Origin: Euzebyaceae bacterium
GTDB taxonomy: Bacteria > Actinomycetota > Nitriliruptoria > Euzebyales > Egibacteraceae
Assembly: GCA_013696915.1 (NCBI GenBank)
Contig: JACCXR010000285.1
Span: 1 to 18,814, forward strand
Direction of reading: 5' to 3'
DNA: 18,814 nt
Part shown: positions 1 to 6,125 of the stretch, piece by piece
Numbering within the stretch: the stretch's first letter is position 1
How the letters are laid out: the number at the start of each line of letters is the position of its first letter
The notes under the pieces: model-generated
The model's database searches: none
The model's input: the letters and a program-made list of their open reading frames with translations, nothing else
What the model was told of the DNA's origin: nothing
Translations under genes and position numbers: made by a program

Positions 1-732
1 GAACTCGCCGAAGTGGAAGATCGACGCGGCGAGGACCGCCGAGGCCCCGCCGATCGCGACCGCCTCCACCATGTGCTCGAGCGTTCCCGCGCCCCCCGAG
101 GCGATGACCGGCACGTTGACGGCCGCCGTGACGGCCCGGAGCAGCTCGAGGTCGAATCCGGCGTGCGACCCGTCGCGGTCCATCGACGTCAGCAGGATCT
201 CGCCGGCACCGCGGCGCTCGCACTCGGCCGCCCAGGCGACGGCGTCGAGCCCGGTCGGGGTCCTGCCGCCGTGGACGAAGACCTCGAAGCCCGCGGACCG
301 AGCGGCGGCCGCGTGGGGAGCGGTGCGCCTGGACCTGGCGTCGACGGCGGCCACGACGCACTGCGCGCCGAACGCGTCGGCGGCCTCGGACAGCACGTCG
401 GGACGCTGGACGGCCGCCGTGTTGAGCGAGACCTTGTCCGCCCCCGCCCGCAGCAGCCGCTGCACGTCGGCGACCGAGCGCACGCCGCCCCCGACGGTCA
501 GCGGGATGAAGACCTCCTCAGCGGTCGCCCGGACGACGTCGAGGATCGTGTCGCGCCCGTCGCTTGACGCGGTGATGTCGAGGAACACGAGCTCGTCGGC
601 GCCTTCGGCGTCGTAGGTGCGCGCGAGCTCCACCGGATCCCCGGCGTCGCGGAGGTCGACGAACTGCACGCCCTTCACGACCCGGCCGCCGTCGACGTCC
701 AGGCAGGGGACCACCCGCGCGGACAGGGTCAC
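1..732 (-). CDS. hisF: Imidazole glycerol phosphate synthase cyclase subunit HisF (partial, 3' end outside window)
   Basis: HisF is the TIM-barrel cyclase half of IGP synthase. With ammonia from HisH it converts PRFAR to imidazole glycerol phosphate and AICAR in the cytoplasm. The 244 codons visible open with the N-terminal motif VVPCLDVDGGRVVKGVQF. Asp12 and the Asp of VVAAVDARS (about residue 130) match the two catalytic aspartates. Other family segments are LVFLDITASSDGRDT, LTVGGGVRS, ADKVSLNT and IASGGAGTLEHM. The protein is open at position 1 after HFGEF, so only about 14 C-terminal residues should be missing. The GTG start (730-732) overlaps the hisA stop as GTGA, which fixes the start and implies translational coupling. 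Identification is secure. Confidence 0.97.
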   Translation of the reverse strand, partial: MTLSARVVPCLDVDGGRVVKGVQFVDLRDAGDPVELARTYDAEGADELVFLDITASSDGRDTILDVVRATAEEVFIPLTVGGGVRSVADVQRLLRAGADKVSLNTAAVQRPDVLSEAADAFGAQCVVAAVDARSRRTAPHAAAARSAGFEVFVHGGRTPTGLDAVAWAAECERRGAGEILLTSMDRDGSHAGFDLELLRAVTAAVNVPVIASGGAGTLEHMVEAVAIGGASAVLAASIFHFGEF

Positions 733-1451
733 CGGCAGCACTCCAGGGCCTCGGCGAGGGTGAAGCGCCCCGCGTAGAGCGCCTTGCCGACGATCGCCCC
801 GTCGACCCGGGGATGCGCGGTCCGCAGGACGCGCAGGTCGTCGAGCGATGCCACCCCACCGCTGGCGGTGACCCGCGCGGGCGTCGCCTCGGCGACCTCG
901 CGGAGGCGGGCCACGTTCGGCCCGGTCAGCATGCCGTCGCGGGCGATGTCGGTGAAGACGAAGCGGGCGACGCCCATCATCGAGAAGCGGTGGAGCGCGT
1001 CGAACAGGTCCCCCGACTCCGCCGTCCACCCGCGCGCCTTCAGGGTCGTCCCCTCCGCGTCCAGTCCCACGGCGACCCTCTCGCCGTGCGCGGCGACAGC
1101 GGCCGCCACGAACGCCGGTTCCTCCAGCGCCGTCGTGCCGATCACGACGCGGCTCGCGCCGTAGCCGACGGACGCGTCGAGGTCTGCCATCGAGCGGACG
1201 CCGCCCGACGCCTGGACCGGCACGCCGGTGGCCTCGACGATGTCGGCGATCAGGTGCCGGTTGCGGGGGACGCCGGTGAAGGCCGCGTCGAGGTCCACGA
1301 CGTGGAGCCACTGCGCGCCGGCGTCGGCGAAGCGCCTCGCCGCCGCGACCGGGTCCGCGTCGTAGACCGTCGTGGAGTCCTCGCGGCCCCGGACGAGCCG
1401 GACGGCCCGCCCATCCTGGATGTCGACGGCCGGATAAAGCGTGAACGTCAC
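729..1451 (-). CDS. hisA: 1-(5-phosphoribosyl)-5-[(phosphoribosylamino)methylideneamino]imidazole-4-carboxamide isomerase HisA (possibly PriA-type)
   Basis: This is the 240-aa (beta/alpha)8 isomerase that converts ProFAR to PRFAR, the step before HisH/HisF. Asp10 (LYPAVDIQDG) and Asp131 (VAVGLDAEG) fit the general acid/base pair. RGW at 140-142, TDIARDG at 168-173 and the phosphate loops ASGGVRS and TASGGVASLDDL are also present. The GTG start (1449-1451) overlaps the hisH stop as GTGA. Longer readings upstream run through hisH in another frame and are not real. Many actinobacteria use PriA here, which also does the TrpF reaction. The C-terminal signature DGAIVGKALYAGRFTLAEAL resembles actinobacterial PriA, while TDIARDGMLTGPN is closer to plain HisA, so the second activity is undecided. 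Confidence 0.95.
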   Translation of the reverse strand: MTFTLYPAVDIQDGRAVRLVRGREDSTTVYDADPVAAARRFADAGAQWLHVVDLDAAFTGVPRNRHLIADIVEATGVPVQASGGVRSMADLDASVGYGASRVVIGTTALEEPAFVAAAVAAHGERVAVGLDAEGTTLKARGWTAESGDLFDALHRFSMMGVARFVFTDIARDGMLTGPNVARLREVAEATPARVTASGGVASLDDLRVLRTAHPRVDGAIVGKALYAGRFTLAEALECCR

Positions 1452-2074
1452 CGGACCGAGGCCCGGGCGACGGCGCTGACCCAGTTCGCGAGCAGCCGCG
1501 CCCCGACGATCCCGGACTTCTCGGGGTGGAACTGGGTGCCGACGACGCTGCCGACCCGGACGACGCACGGGAAGCCGGGCCCGTAGTCCGACGTCGCGAC
1601 CACCTGCCCGGCGTCGCCGGGCTCGGCGTAGTAGGAGTGCACGAAGTAGACCTGCTCCCCGGCGACGCCGGCGAGCACCGGGTCGTCCCGGGTCGCCAGG
1701 ACGGTGTTCCAGCCCATGTGCGGCACCCTCACCGCGGGCGGGAGCCGCCGCACCCTGCCGGGCAGCAGGCCGAGGCCGGCCGCGCCGGGGTCCTCCTCGC
1801 TGCCCGCGTAGAGGATCTGCATCCCGACGCACACGCCGAGCAGCGGGCGGCCTTGGTCCACCCAGCCGCGGACGAGGTCGAACAGCCGCGCGTCGCGGAA
1901 CTGCCGCACGCACGCGCCGAAGTGGCCGACGCCCGGCACCACGAGCGCGTCCGCCGCGGCGGCGGCGTCCGGGTCGGCGGTCACGAAGGCGTCGGCGCCG
2001 GCGCGGGCGAGCGCCTTCTCGGCGGACCGCAGGTTGCCGGCGCCGTAGTCGAGGACGGCGATGCGGACAGTCAT
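1448..2074 (-). CDS. hisH: Imidazole glycerol phosphate synthase glutaminase subunit HisH
   Basis: HisH is the class I glutamine amidotransferase subunit. It hydrolyses glutamine and channels ammonia to HisF. The 208 aa carry the nucleophile Cys82 in LLGVCVGMQ and the His183/Glu185 dyad in GTQFHPEKSG, so the triad is complete. The N-terminal IAVLDYGAGNLRS and PHMGWNTV are typical of the family, and the length is normal. The ATG start (2072-2074) has a GAGG Shine-Dalgarno 8 nt upstream. hisH begins a new transcription unit: the region upstream is taken by a divergent small membrane-protein gene, not by hisB. A degraded copy of its first ~23 codons lies at 2563-2640 because of a tandem duplication. 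No clear promoter was found for it. Confidence 0.97.
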   Translation of the reverse strand: MTVRIAVLDYGAGNLRSAEKALARAGADAFVTADPDAAAAADALVVPGVGHFGACVRQFRDARLFDLVRGWVDQGRPLLGVCVGMQILYAGSEEDPGAAGLGLLPGRVRRLPPAVRVPHMGWNTVLATRDDPVLAGVAGEQVYFVHSYYAEPGDAGQVVATSDYGPGFPCVVRVGSVVGTQFHPEKSGIVGARLLANWVSAVARASVR

Positions 2075-2139
2075 GGACCCATCCTCGCAGGGTGTCCACA
2101 AGGCACGCGGTCGCGGGCGCCCGCCGCCTGTCGAGTCGC

Positions 2140-2145
2140 TATGTT
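2140..2145 (+). promoter_or_regulatory. Candidate -10 box (TATGTT) of coiled-coil gene copy 1
   Basis: TATGTT fits the actinobacterial TANNNT -10 pattern. It lies 6 nt before the GGAGGTGA Shine-Dalgarno at 2152-2159, which precedes the ancestral GTG start at 2166. The same arrangement with the same spacing is kept in copy 2. No convincing -35 box is visible. Confidence 0.35.
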
Positions 2146-2198
2146 CGCCTCGGAGGTGAGGGACGGTGGCAGTCGACGAGCGCGCGCGGCATGATCTG

Positions 2199-2281
2199 AC
2201 TCGTGAATCGCCGAGGCTCGTCCGAGGCGATTCCCGTGACCTCGGTTGTGGCGGTCGCGCAGCGACCGTCATGGAAAGCTG
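2199..2281. other. 83-bp hairpin-rich insertion interrupting coiled-coil gene copy 1
   Basis: Copy 2 reads straight from the codons for HDL into FTRL. In copy 1 the same junction (CTG then TTC) is split by 83 bp. CTG stands on both sides (2196-2198 and 2279-2281), which could be a 3-bp target duplication. The segment holds two inverted repeats: gaatcgcc/ggcgattc (2205-2212 and 2226-2233), and a 7-bp stem cggtcgc/gcgaccg with a 3-nt loop (2252-2258 and 2262-2268). Since 83 is not a multiple of 3, translation from the original GTG shifts frame and stops at 2331-2333. It could be a small palindromic element. No terminal inverted repeats or transposase are seen. Confidence 0.6.
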
Positions 2282-2542
2282 TTCACGCGACTCGAGGAGA
2301 CCCTCGGGGCCGAGCACGCGAGCACCCTCATGACCTACCTGCCCCCGATCGACTTCACAGAACTCGCCACCAAGCGCGACCTCGATCAGCGGTTGGATCT
2401 GCTCGAACAGCGCCTGATCGCGGTCTTCCGCGGCGAGTTCAACGCGGCGGTGACCTCCCAGACCCGCGCGATGATCTTCACGATGGCGGGAACCGTCGTC
2501 AGCCTCGGCGGTCTCGCGCTCGCGCTGGCCCGTCTGGGCTGA
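2246..2542 (+). CDS. Small head/coiled-coil/C-terminal-anchor membrane protein, copy 1 (5' end rebuilt; possibly a pseudogene)
   Basis: This is a 98-aa frame starting at TTG. From residue 12 it matches copy 2 almost residue for residue: LFTRLEETLGAEHASTLMTYLPP head, ATKRDLDQ, a short coiled coil, then a C-terminal hydrophobic segment of about 20 residues. The ancestral start is GTG 2166, with GGAGGTGA at 2152-2159, and it encodes AVDERARHDL like copy 2. The 83-bp insertion shifts that frame, giving a ~55-residue dead-end product. Because the insertion carries an in-frame TTG after a stop at 2237-2239, the conserved part remains open, but no Shine-Dalgarno precedes that TTG. The stalk is 18 residues shorter than in copy 2. 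Either it is expressed weakly with a new N-terminus or it is decaying; I slightly favour decay. Function unknown. Confidence 0.5.
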   Translation: MWRSRSDRHGKLFTRLEETLGAEHASTLMTYLPPIDFTELATKRDLDQRLDLLEQRLIAVFRGEFNAAVTSQTRAMIFTMAGTVVSLGGLALALARLG

Positions 2543-2562
2543 CCCACGCTGCAGGATCCCCG

Positions 2563-2640
2563 CAGGCGCGGGGCGAGCGCCTTCTCGGCCGACCGCCGGC
2601 TGCCGGCGCCGTAGTCGAGGACGGCGATGCGGACGGTCAT
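2563..2640 (-). pseudogene. Truncated hisH 5' fragment left by the duplication
   Basis: Read on the minus strand from the ATG at 2638-2640, the fragment gives MTVRIAVLDYGAG and then SRRSAEKALA, against NLRSAEKALA in the real hisH. Homology ends about 23 codons in at the duplication junction. The catalytic Cys, His and Glu are absent, so it cannot be an active glutaminase. The frame stays open antisense to copy 1 as far as 2386, but that extension resembles nothing. The copied GAGGATGG ribosome-binding region remains upstream. Confidence 0.85.
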
Positions 2641-2705
2641 GGCGCCATCCTCGCAGGATGTCCACAGGACACGCGGCGCGGAGGATGGGCAACGCGGCGG
2701 ATCGC

Positions 2706-2711
2706 TATTCT
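2706..2711 (+). promoter_or_regulatory. Candidate -10 box (TATTCT) of coiled-coil gene copy 2
   Basis: TATTCT fits TANNNT and ends 6 nt before the GGAGGTGA Shine-Dalgarno (2718-2725). Transcription would start at about the first base of the Shine-Dalgarno, leaving a 5' leader of about 13 nt. Copy 1 has the same layout. No good -35 box is visible. Confidence 0.38.
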
Positions 2712-2730
2712 CGCCCCGGAGGTGAGGAAG

Positions 2731-3078
2731 GTGGCGATCGACGAGCGCGCGCGGCATGATCTGTTCACGCGACTCGAGGAGACCCTCGGGGCCGAGCACG
2801 CGAGCACCCTCATGACCTACCTGCCCCCGGTCGACTTCGCCGAACTGGCCACCAAGCGCGACCTCGATCAGCTCGAGCAACGGCTCGAGCAACGGTTCGA
2901 GCACCGGTTCGCGCTCATCGATCAGCGGTTCGAGCTGCTCGAGCAGCGCCTGATCGCGGTCTTCCGCGGCGAGTTGAACGCCGCGGTGAGCTCCCAGACC
3001 CGCGCGATGATCTTCACCATGGCGGGGACCGTCGTCAGCCTCGGCGGTCTGGCGCTCGCGCTGGCCCGCCTGGGCTGA
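2731..3078 (+). CDS. Small head/coiled-coil/C-terminal-anchor membrane protein, copy 2 (intact)
   Basis: This 115-aa protein starts at GTG 2731 after a strong GGAGGTGA Shine-Dalgarno (2718-2725). Residues 1-33 form a helical head (DERARHDLFTRLEETLG, then ASTLMTYLPP). TKRDLDQ follows at 41-47, then a charged stalk with Leu/Phe at heptad-like positions (48-80), the segment NAAVSSQTRAM and a C-terminal membrane anchor at about 93-115. There is no signal peptide, so it is probably tail-anchored with the head in the cytoplasm. The layout recalls the CCDC90/MCUR1 (DUF1640) head-stalk-anchor family, but that is a resemblance of architecture only. It sits on the strand opposite to the histidine genes, 7 bp tail-to-tail from hisB and divergent from hisH via copy 1. 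Function unknown. Confidence 0.85.
   Translation: MAIDERARHDLFTRLEETLGAEHASTLMTYLPPVDFAELATKRDLDQLEQRLEQRFEHRFALIDQRFELLEQRLIAVFRGELNAAVSSQTRAMIFTMAGTVVSLGGLALALARLG
2872..2907 (+). repeat. Three 12-bp tandem repeats in the coiled-coil stalk codons
   Basis: ctcgagcaacgg occurs twice and ttcgagcaccgg once, head to tail, encoding LEQR-LEQR-FEHR. Copy 1 lacks this block (18 residues shorter in the stalk), which suggests slippage-type expansion or contraction of the coiled coil. Confidence 0.8.
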
Positions 3079-3085
3079 CCCGGCG

Positions 3086-3667
3086 CTACAGGGTCCCCTT
3101 GGTCGACGGGACCCCGGTGCCCGTGATCGTGACCGCCCGGCGCAGGGCGACCGCGACCGCCTTGAACACCGCCTCCTGGATGTGGTGGCTGCCCTCCCCC
3201 GCCAGCTTCTGCACGTGCAGGGTGATGCGCGCGTTCGCGACCACGGACTCGAAGAAGTGCTTGGTCAGCGTCGTCTCGTAGGTGCCGACGAGCTCGACCG
3301 GCGTGTCGGCGTCGTAGACCAGGTAGGGCCGGCCCGACAGGTCGACGGCCGCCCGCACCAGGGCCTCGTCGACGGGGACGGTCGCGTCGCCGAAGCGCTC
3401 GACGCCGGCCTTGTTGCCGAGCGCCTCGGCGAGTGCCTGGCCGAGCGCGATGCCGGTGTCCTCCACGGTGTGGTGCGCGTCGACCTCCAGGTCCCCGTCG
3501 GTCCGCACGACGAGGTCGAGGCGCCCGTGGCGACCGAGCTGGTCGAGCATGTGGTCGAAGAACGGGACTCCCGTCGACACGTCGGTCCGCCCGGTGCCGT
3601 CCAGGTCGATCGTGACGTCGACCCGCGTCTCCCCGGTCGACCGTGAGATGCGTGCGGTCCTGGTCAT
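3086..3667 (-). CDS. hisB: Imidazoleglycerol-phosphate dehydratase HisB
   Basis: HisB dehydrates imidazole glycerol phosphate to imidazole acetol phosphate, the substrate of HisC. The 193-aa protein is the single-function type with no fused phosphatase. Its metal-binding motifs are intact: FFDHML (His39), DAHHTVED (His65, His66, Glu69), KHFFE (His137) and GSHHIQEA (His161, His162, Glu165). The ATG start (3665-3667) overlaps the hisC stop as ATGA, which argues against a longer start upstream. The stop lies 7 bp from the tail of the plus-strand coiled-coil gene, with no evident terminator between them. In many actinobacteria hisH follows hisB directly; here the duplicated small gene separates them. 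Confidence 0.97.
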   Translation of the reverse strand: MTRTARISRSTGETRVDVTIDLDGTGRTDVSTGVPFFDHMLDQLGRHGRLDLVVRTDGDLEVDAHHTVEDTGIALGQALAEALGNKAGVERFGDATVPVDEALVRAAVDLSGRPYLVYDADTPVELVGTYETTLTKHFFESVVANARITLHVQKLAGEGSHHIQEAVFKAVAVALRRAVTITGTGVPSTKGTL

Positions 3668-4728
3668 GTGAGCGACTCCTCCAGGGCGCTGACGAAGGAA
3701 TCGTTCTCCGCTGGCGTGCCGACCGTCACGCGCAGGCACCGCTCCAGGCGGGGAAGGGCCGAGAAGTCGCGCACGAGCACGCCGCCCGCGAGCAGGCGGT
3801 CGAAGAGGTCGTCAACGGCGGTGCGGAACAGCAGGAAGTTCGCCGCCGAGTCGAACACCTCGACGCCGTCGAGGGCGGCCATCGCCGAGCGCAGGCGCTC
3901 GCGTTCGGCGCAGAGGCCGGCGACGTGGGCGGTCACCTCGTCCGCGAGCTCGATGGCGGCCAGGCCGGCGGCCTGTGTCAGGGTGTCGAGGTGGTACGGC
4001 AGCCGCACCTTGCGGAGGTCATCGATCACCCAAGCGTGGGCGAGGAGGTAGCCGAGCCGCAGCCCGGCGAGCCGCCAGGCCTTCGAGAACGTTCGGCAGA
4101 CCACCAGCCGAGGGAGCTCGTCGAGGAGCGCGACGGCCGAGGCGCGGGCGCCGGCGAACTCGACGTAGGCCTCGTCGACGACCACGAGCGCCCGGCCGCC
4201 GTCGTGCAGCGCGCGGACGACGTCGGGGTCGACCGCGATCCCGGTCGGGTTGTTCGGGCTCGCGACGACGACCACGTCGGGGTCGCAGGCCGTGACCGCC
4301 TCGCGGGCGGCGTCCGCGCCGAGGCGGAACGACTCGTCGAGATCCATCTCGACGACGCCGGTGGACGCCACCCGGGCGATGAGCGGATGGGCCGAATACC
4401 CGGGCCGGAACAGCAGGAGCCGCCGGCCGGGTCCGCCGTAGGCCTGGAACAGCTGGAGGAGGACCTCGTTCGAGCCCTTCGCCGCCCACACCCTGTTGAC
4501 CGGGAGCCCGAACCGCGCGCCCAACGCCGAGCGCAGCGCCGTCGCCCGGCGGTCGGGATAGCGGTTCAGCTCCAGCTCGGCGATCCGGGCCGCGAGCCGC
4601 TCCGAGAAGGCGCGCGGCGGCGGGTACGGCGTCTCGTTCGTGGCCAGCCGCACGGCGACGGACAGCTGCGGCGCCCCGTACGGCTCCGTGTCCTCAAGGT
4701 CCGGGCGCACGGGGACGCGCTCGGTCAC
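3664..4728 (-). CDS. hisC: Histidinol-phosphate aminotransferase HisC
   Basis: HisC is a fold-type I PLP enzyme that transaminates imidazole acetol phosphate with glutamate to give histidinol phosphate. The 354-aa protein shows LATNETPYPPP near the N-terminus, WAAKGSNE for cofactor phosphate contacts, SPNNPTG (about 157-163), VVDEAYVEF with Asp185 and Tyr188, and the Schiff-base lysine Lys216 in TFSKAWRLAGLRLGY. The C-terminal arginine of CLRVTVGTP, which binds the substrate carboxylate, is present. The GTG start (4726-4728) overlaps the hisD stop as GTGA. All family features are in place. Confidence 0.96.
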   Translation of the reverse strand: MTERVPVRPDLEDTEPYGAPQLSVAVRLATNETPYPPPRAFSERLAARIAELELNRYPDRRATALRSALGARFGLPVNRVWAAKGSNEVLLQLFQAYGGPGRRLLLFRPGYSAHPLIARVASTGVVEMDLDESFRLGADAAREAVTACDPDVVVVASPNNPTGIAVDPDVVRALHDGGRALVVVDEAYVEFAGARASAVALLDELPRLVVCRTFSKAWRLAGLRLGYLLAHAWVIDDLRKVRLPYHLDTLTQAAGLAAIELADEVTAHVAGLCAERERLRSAMAALDGVEVFDSAANFLLFRTAVDDLFDRLLAGGVLVRDFSALPRLERCLRVTVGTPAENDSFVSALEESLT

Positions 4729-6020
4729 CGACCCGGCTCCAGCCGGGCCCTGACCGCCCGGACGTGGGCCGGAAGGTTCTCGGCCTCGCCGAGCGCGGCG
4801 ACGACGGGCTCCAGCGCCGCGAGAGCGACCCGCGAGTACTCCACCCAGTTGATCGGCACGAGGAAGTCGTCGGTCCGCAGCCCGCCGGTGAACCGCGCGG
4901 TGCCACCGGTCGGCAGGGTGTGGTTCGGGCCGGCGCAGTAGTCGCCGAGCGACACGGGACTGTCGGCCCCGACGAAGATCGCTCCGGCTGCGCGCACCCC
5001 CGCCGCCACGGCCGCCGCGTCGGCGGTCTGCACCTCCAGGTGCTCAGGGGCGAACGCGTCGGCGACCTCCACGGCGTGGTCGAGATCGTCGACCAGGGCG
5101 ACGGCGCCCTGTCCGGCCAGGGCCTGTCGCACCCGGTCCATGTGGCGGGTGGCGGCGACCTCCTCCTCCAGCGCGGCGTCGACCGCGGCCGCGAGCTCCT
5201 CGGACGGGGTGATGAGCAGGCAGGCGGCGAGCGGGTCGTGCTCGGCCTGGGCGACGAGGTCGGCGGCGACGAGGCCGGGGTCGGCCGCCGCGTCGGCGAT
5301 GACCGCCACCTCCGTCACGCCGGCGAGCGCATCGATGCCGCACGCGCCGTCCGCGGCGACGCGCTGTTTGGCCTCCGCGACGTAGACGTTTCCGGGTCCG
5401 ACCACCTTGTCGCAGCGGGGCACGCTCGCCGTCCCGTAGGCCATGGCGGCCACGGCCTGCGCGCCGCCGACCCGGAGGATCCGGTCGGCGCCGGTGAGCG
5501 CCGCCGCGGCGAGCACGGTCGCGTTCACGCGCCCGTCGCGGTCGGGCGGCGTGCACAAAACCACCTCGTCCACGCCGGCCACCCGGGCGGGCACGACCGT
5601 CATCACGACGGTCGACGGGTACACCGCACGGCCGCCCGGGACGTACACCCCCACCCTGCGGAGCGGCCGGTGGACGACCCCCAGCACCGCACCGCCGCGT
5701 TCCTCCCGCCAGTCCTGCGGCCGCGAGCGCTCGTGGAACCATCGGACCTGGTCGACGGCCCGCTCGAGCGCCGCCCGCAGCGCGGGGTCGAGCGCCGCGA
5801 GGGCCGAGCGAGCCTCGGCCCGCGGGACCTCCAGCGGCCCGCCGGACCAGCCGTCGAAGCGCTCGGCGAAGCGCGCGACCGCCGCGTCCCCCTCCGCGCG
5901 CACCGCATCGACGACCTCTCCGGCGGCCCGCCGGGCCGACGCGACCGTCTCCGGCGACGCGCGCGGCAGCCTGGGCACGGGGCCGGACCGGTCGCCGCGG
6001 AGGTCGATGCGCGCGAGCAT
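4725..6020 (-). CDS. hisD: Histidinol dehydrogenase HisD
   Basis: HisD is the zinc- and NAD-dependent enzyme that oxidises L-histidinol to histidine in two steps. The 431-aa protein carries the zinc/substrate residues Gln258 and His261 (VAQAEHDP), the catalytic pair Glu326-His327 (AFAPEHLEV), Asp360 (LGDYCAG) and His419 (LPAHVRAV), nearly at E. coli numbering. GRAVYPSTV and GPGNVYVAEAK are family signatures. The ATG at 6018-6020 gives the normal N-terminus; in-frame sequence further upstream runs antisense through the next gene and shows no homology. No Shine-Dalgarno precedes the ATG, but a TACAGT -10 box lies exactly 6 nt upstream, so the mRNA is probably leaderless. It is the first gene of hisD-hisC-hisB. 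Confidence 0.97.
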   Translation of the reverse strand: MLARIDLRGDRSGPVPRLPRASPETVASARRAAGEVVDAVRAEGDAAVARFAERFDGWSGGPLEVPRAEARSALAALDPALRAALERAVDQVRWFHERSRPQDWREERGGAVLGVVHRPLRRVGVYVPGGRAVYPSTVVMTVVPARVAGVDEVVLCTPPDRDGRVNATVLAAAALTGADRILRVGGAQAVAAMAYGTASVPRCDKVVGPGNVYVAEAKQRVAADGACGIDALAGVTEVAVIADAAADPGLVAADLVAQAEHDPLAACLLITPSEELAAAVDAALEEEVAATRHMDRVRQALAGQGAVALVDDLDHAVEVADAFAPEHLEVQTADAAAVAAGVRAAGAIFVGADSPVSLGDYCAGPNHTLPTGGTARFTGGLRTDDFLVPINWVEYSRVALAALEPVVAALGEAENLPAHVRAVRARLEPGR

Positions 6021-6026
6021 GGGGGG

Positions 6027-6032
6027 ACTGTA
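6027..6032 (-). promoter_or_regulatory. -10 box (TACAGT) of hisDCB, leaderless arrangement
   Basis: On the minus strand TACAGT (TANNNT) ends 6 nt before the hisD ATG, which places the expected transcription start on the A of the start codon. The 6-nt gap is all C and there is no Shine-Dalgarno. A -35 box is not convincing: TTCGTG at 17-nt spacing matches only TT. Confidence 0.5.
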
Positions 6033-6112
6033 GCGACCCCGGTCCCCGCCACGAAGCCGCCGCCGGTGACGCCGGGGCGGTGCGATGCCAGGACAGCCGG
6101 GCGCGCGAACCG

Positions 6113-6118
6113 TAGCCT
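6113..6118 (+). promoter_or_regulatory. -10 box (TAGCCT) of the LON-domain/tag unit, leaderless arrangement
   Basis: TAGCCT ends 7 nt before the ATG at 6126. A -35-like AGGACA (6090-6095, four of six matches to TTGACA) stands 17 nt upstream. No Shine-Dalgarno precedes the ATG, so transcription probably starts at or next to it. The region 6021-6125 is a divergent promoter shared with hisD. Confidence 0.5.
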
Positions 6119-6125
6119 GGCCGCG

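Larger units (their letters stand above)
2000..2561. repeat. Tandem segmental duplication, unit A
   Basis: Unit A runs from inside hisH (about codon 25), through the hisH start and spacer and the plus-strand coiled-coil gene, to a short vestige of the hisB end. After the small-gene stop, 2540-2561 resembles 3076-3098, where hisB ends, but the hisB stop triplet has changed (cta to ctg on the plus strand). Unit A is about 562 bp and unit B about 537 bp. The difference is mostly an 83-bp insertion in A and 54 bp of extra coiled-coil codons in B. Unit edges are judged by eye, to within a few bases. Confidence 0.85.
2562..3098. repeat. Tandem segmental duplication, unit B
   Basis: The second copy directly abuts unit A. 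It begins with a fragment of the hisH 5' end, repeats the hisH/small-gene spacer (for example tgtccaca and GGAGGTGA are conserved), carries the intact coiled-coil gene, and ends in the true hisB 3' end. By eye most of the aligned sequence is above 85% identical, with divergence concentrated in the spacer and the stalk codons, so the event is not brand new. Confidence 0.85.

Noticed and set aside
2203..3078. 291-codon plus-strand frame spanning both duplicated units
   Set aside because: It reads copy 1 out of frame and the hisH remnant antisense before entering copy 2 in frame. The GGAGGTGA before GTG 2731 marks the real start of copy 2.
4764..6125. Upstream in-frame extension of the LON-domain frame (plus strand from 4764)
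   Set aside because: It is antisense to hisD and has no homology; the family start is the ATG at 6126 with a matching -10 box.
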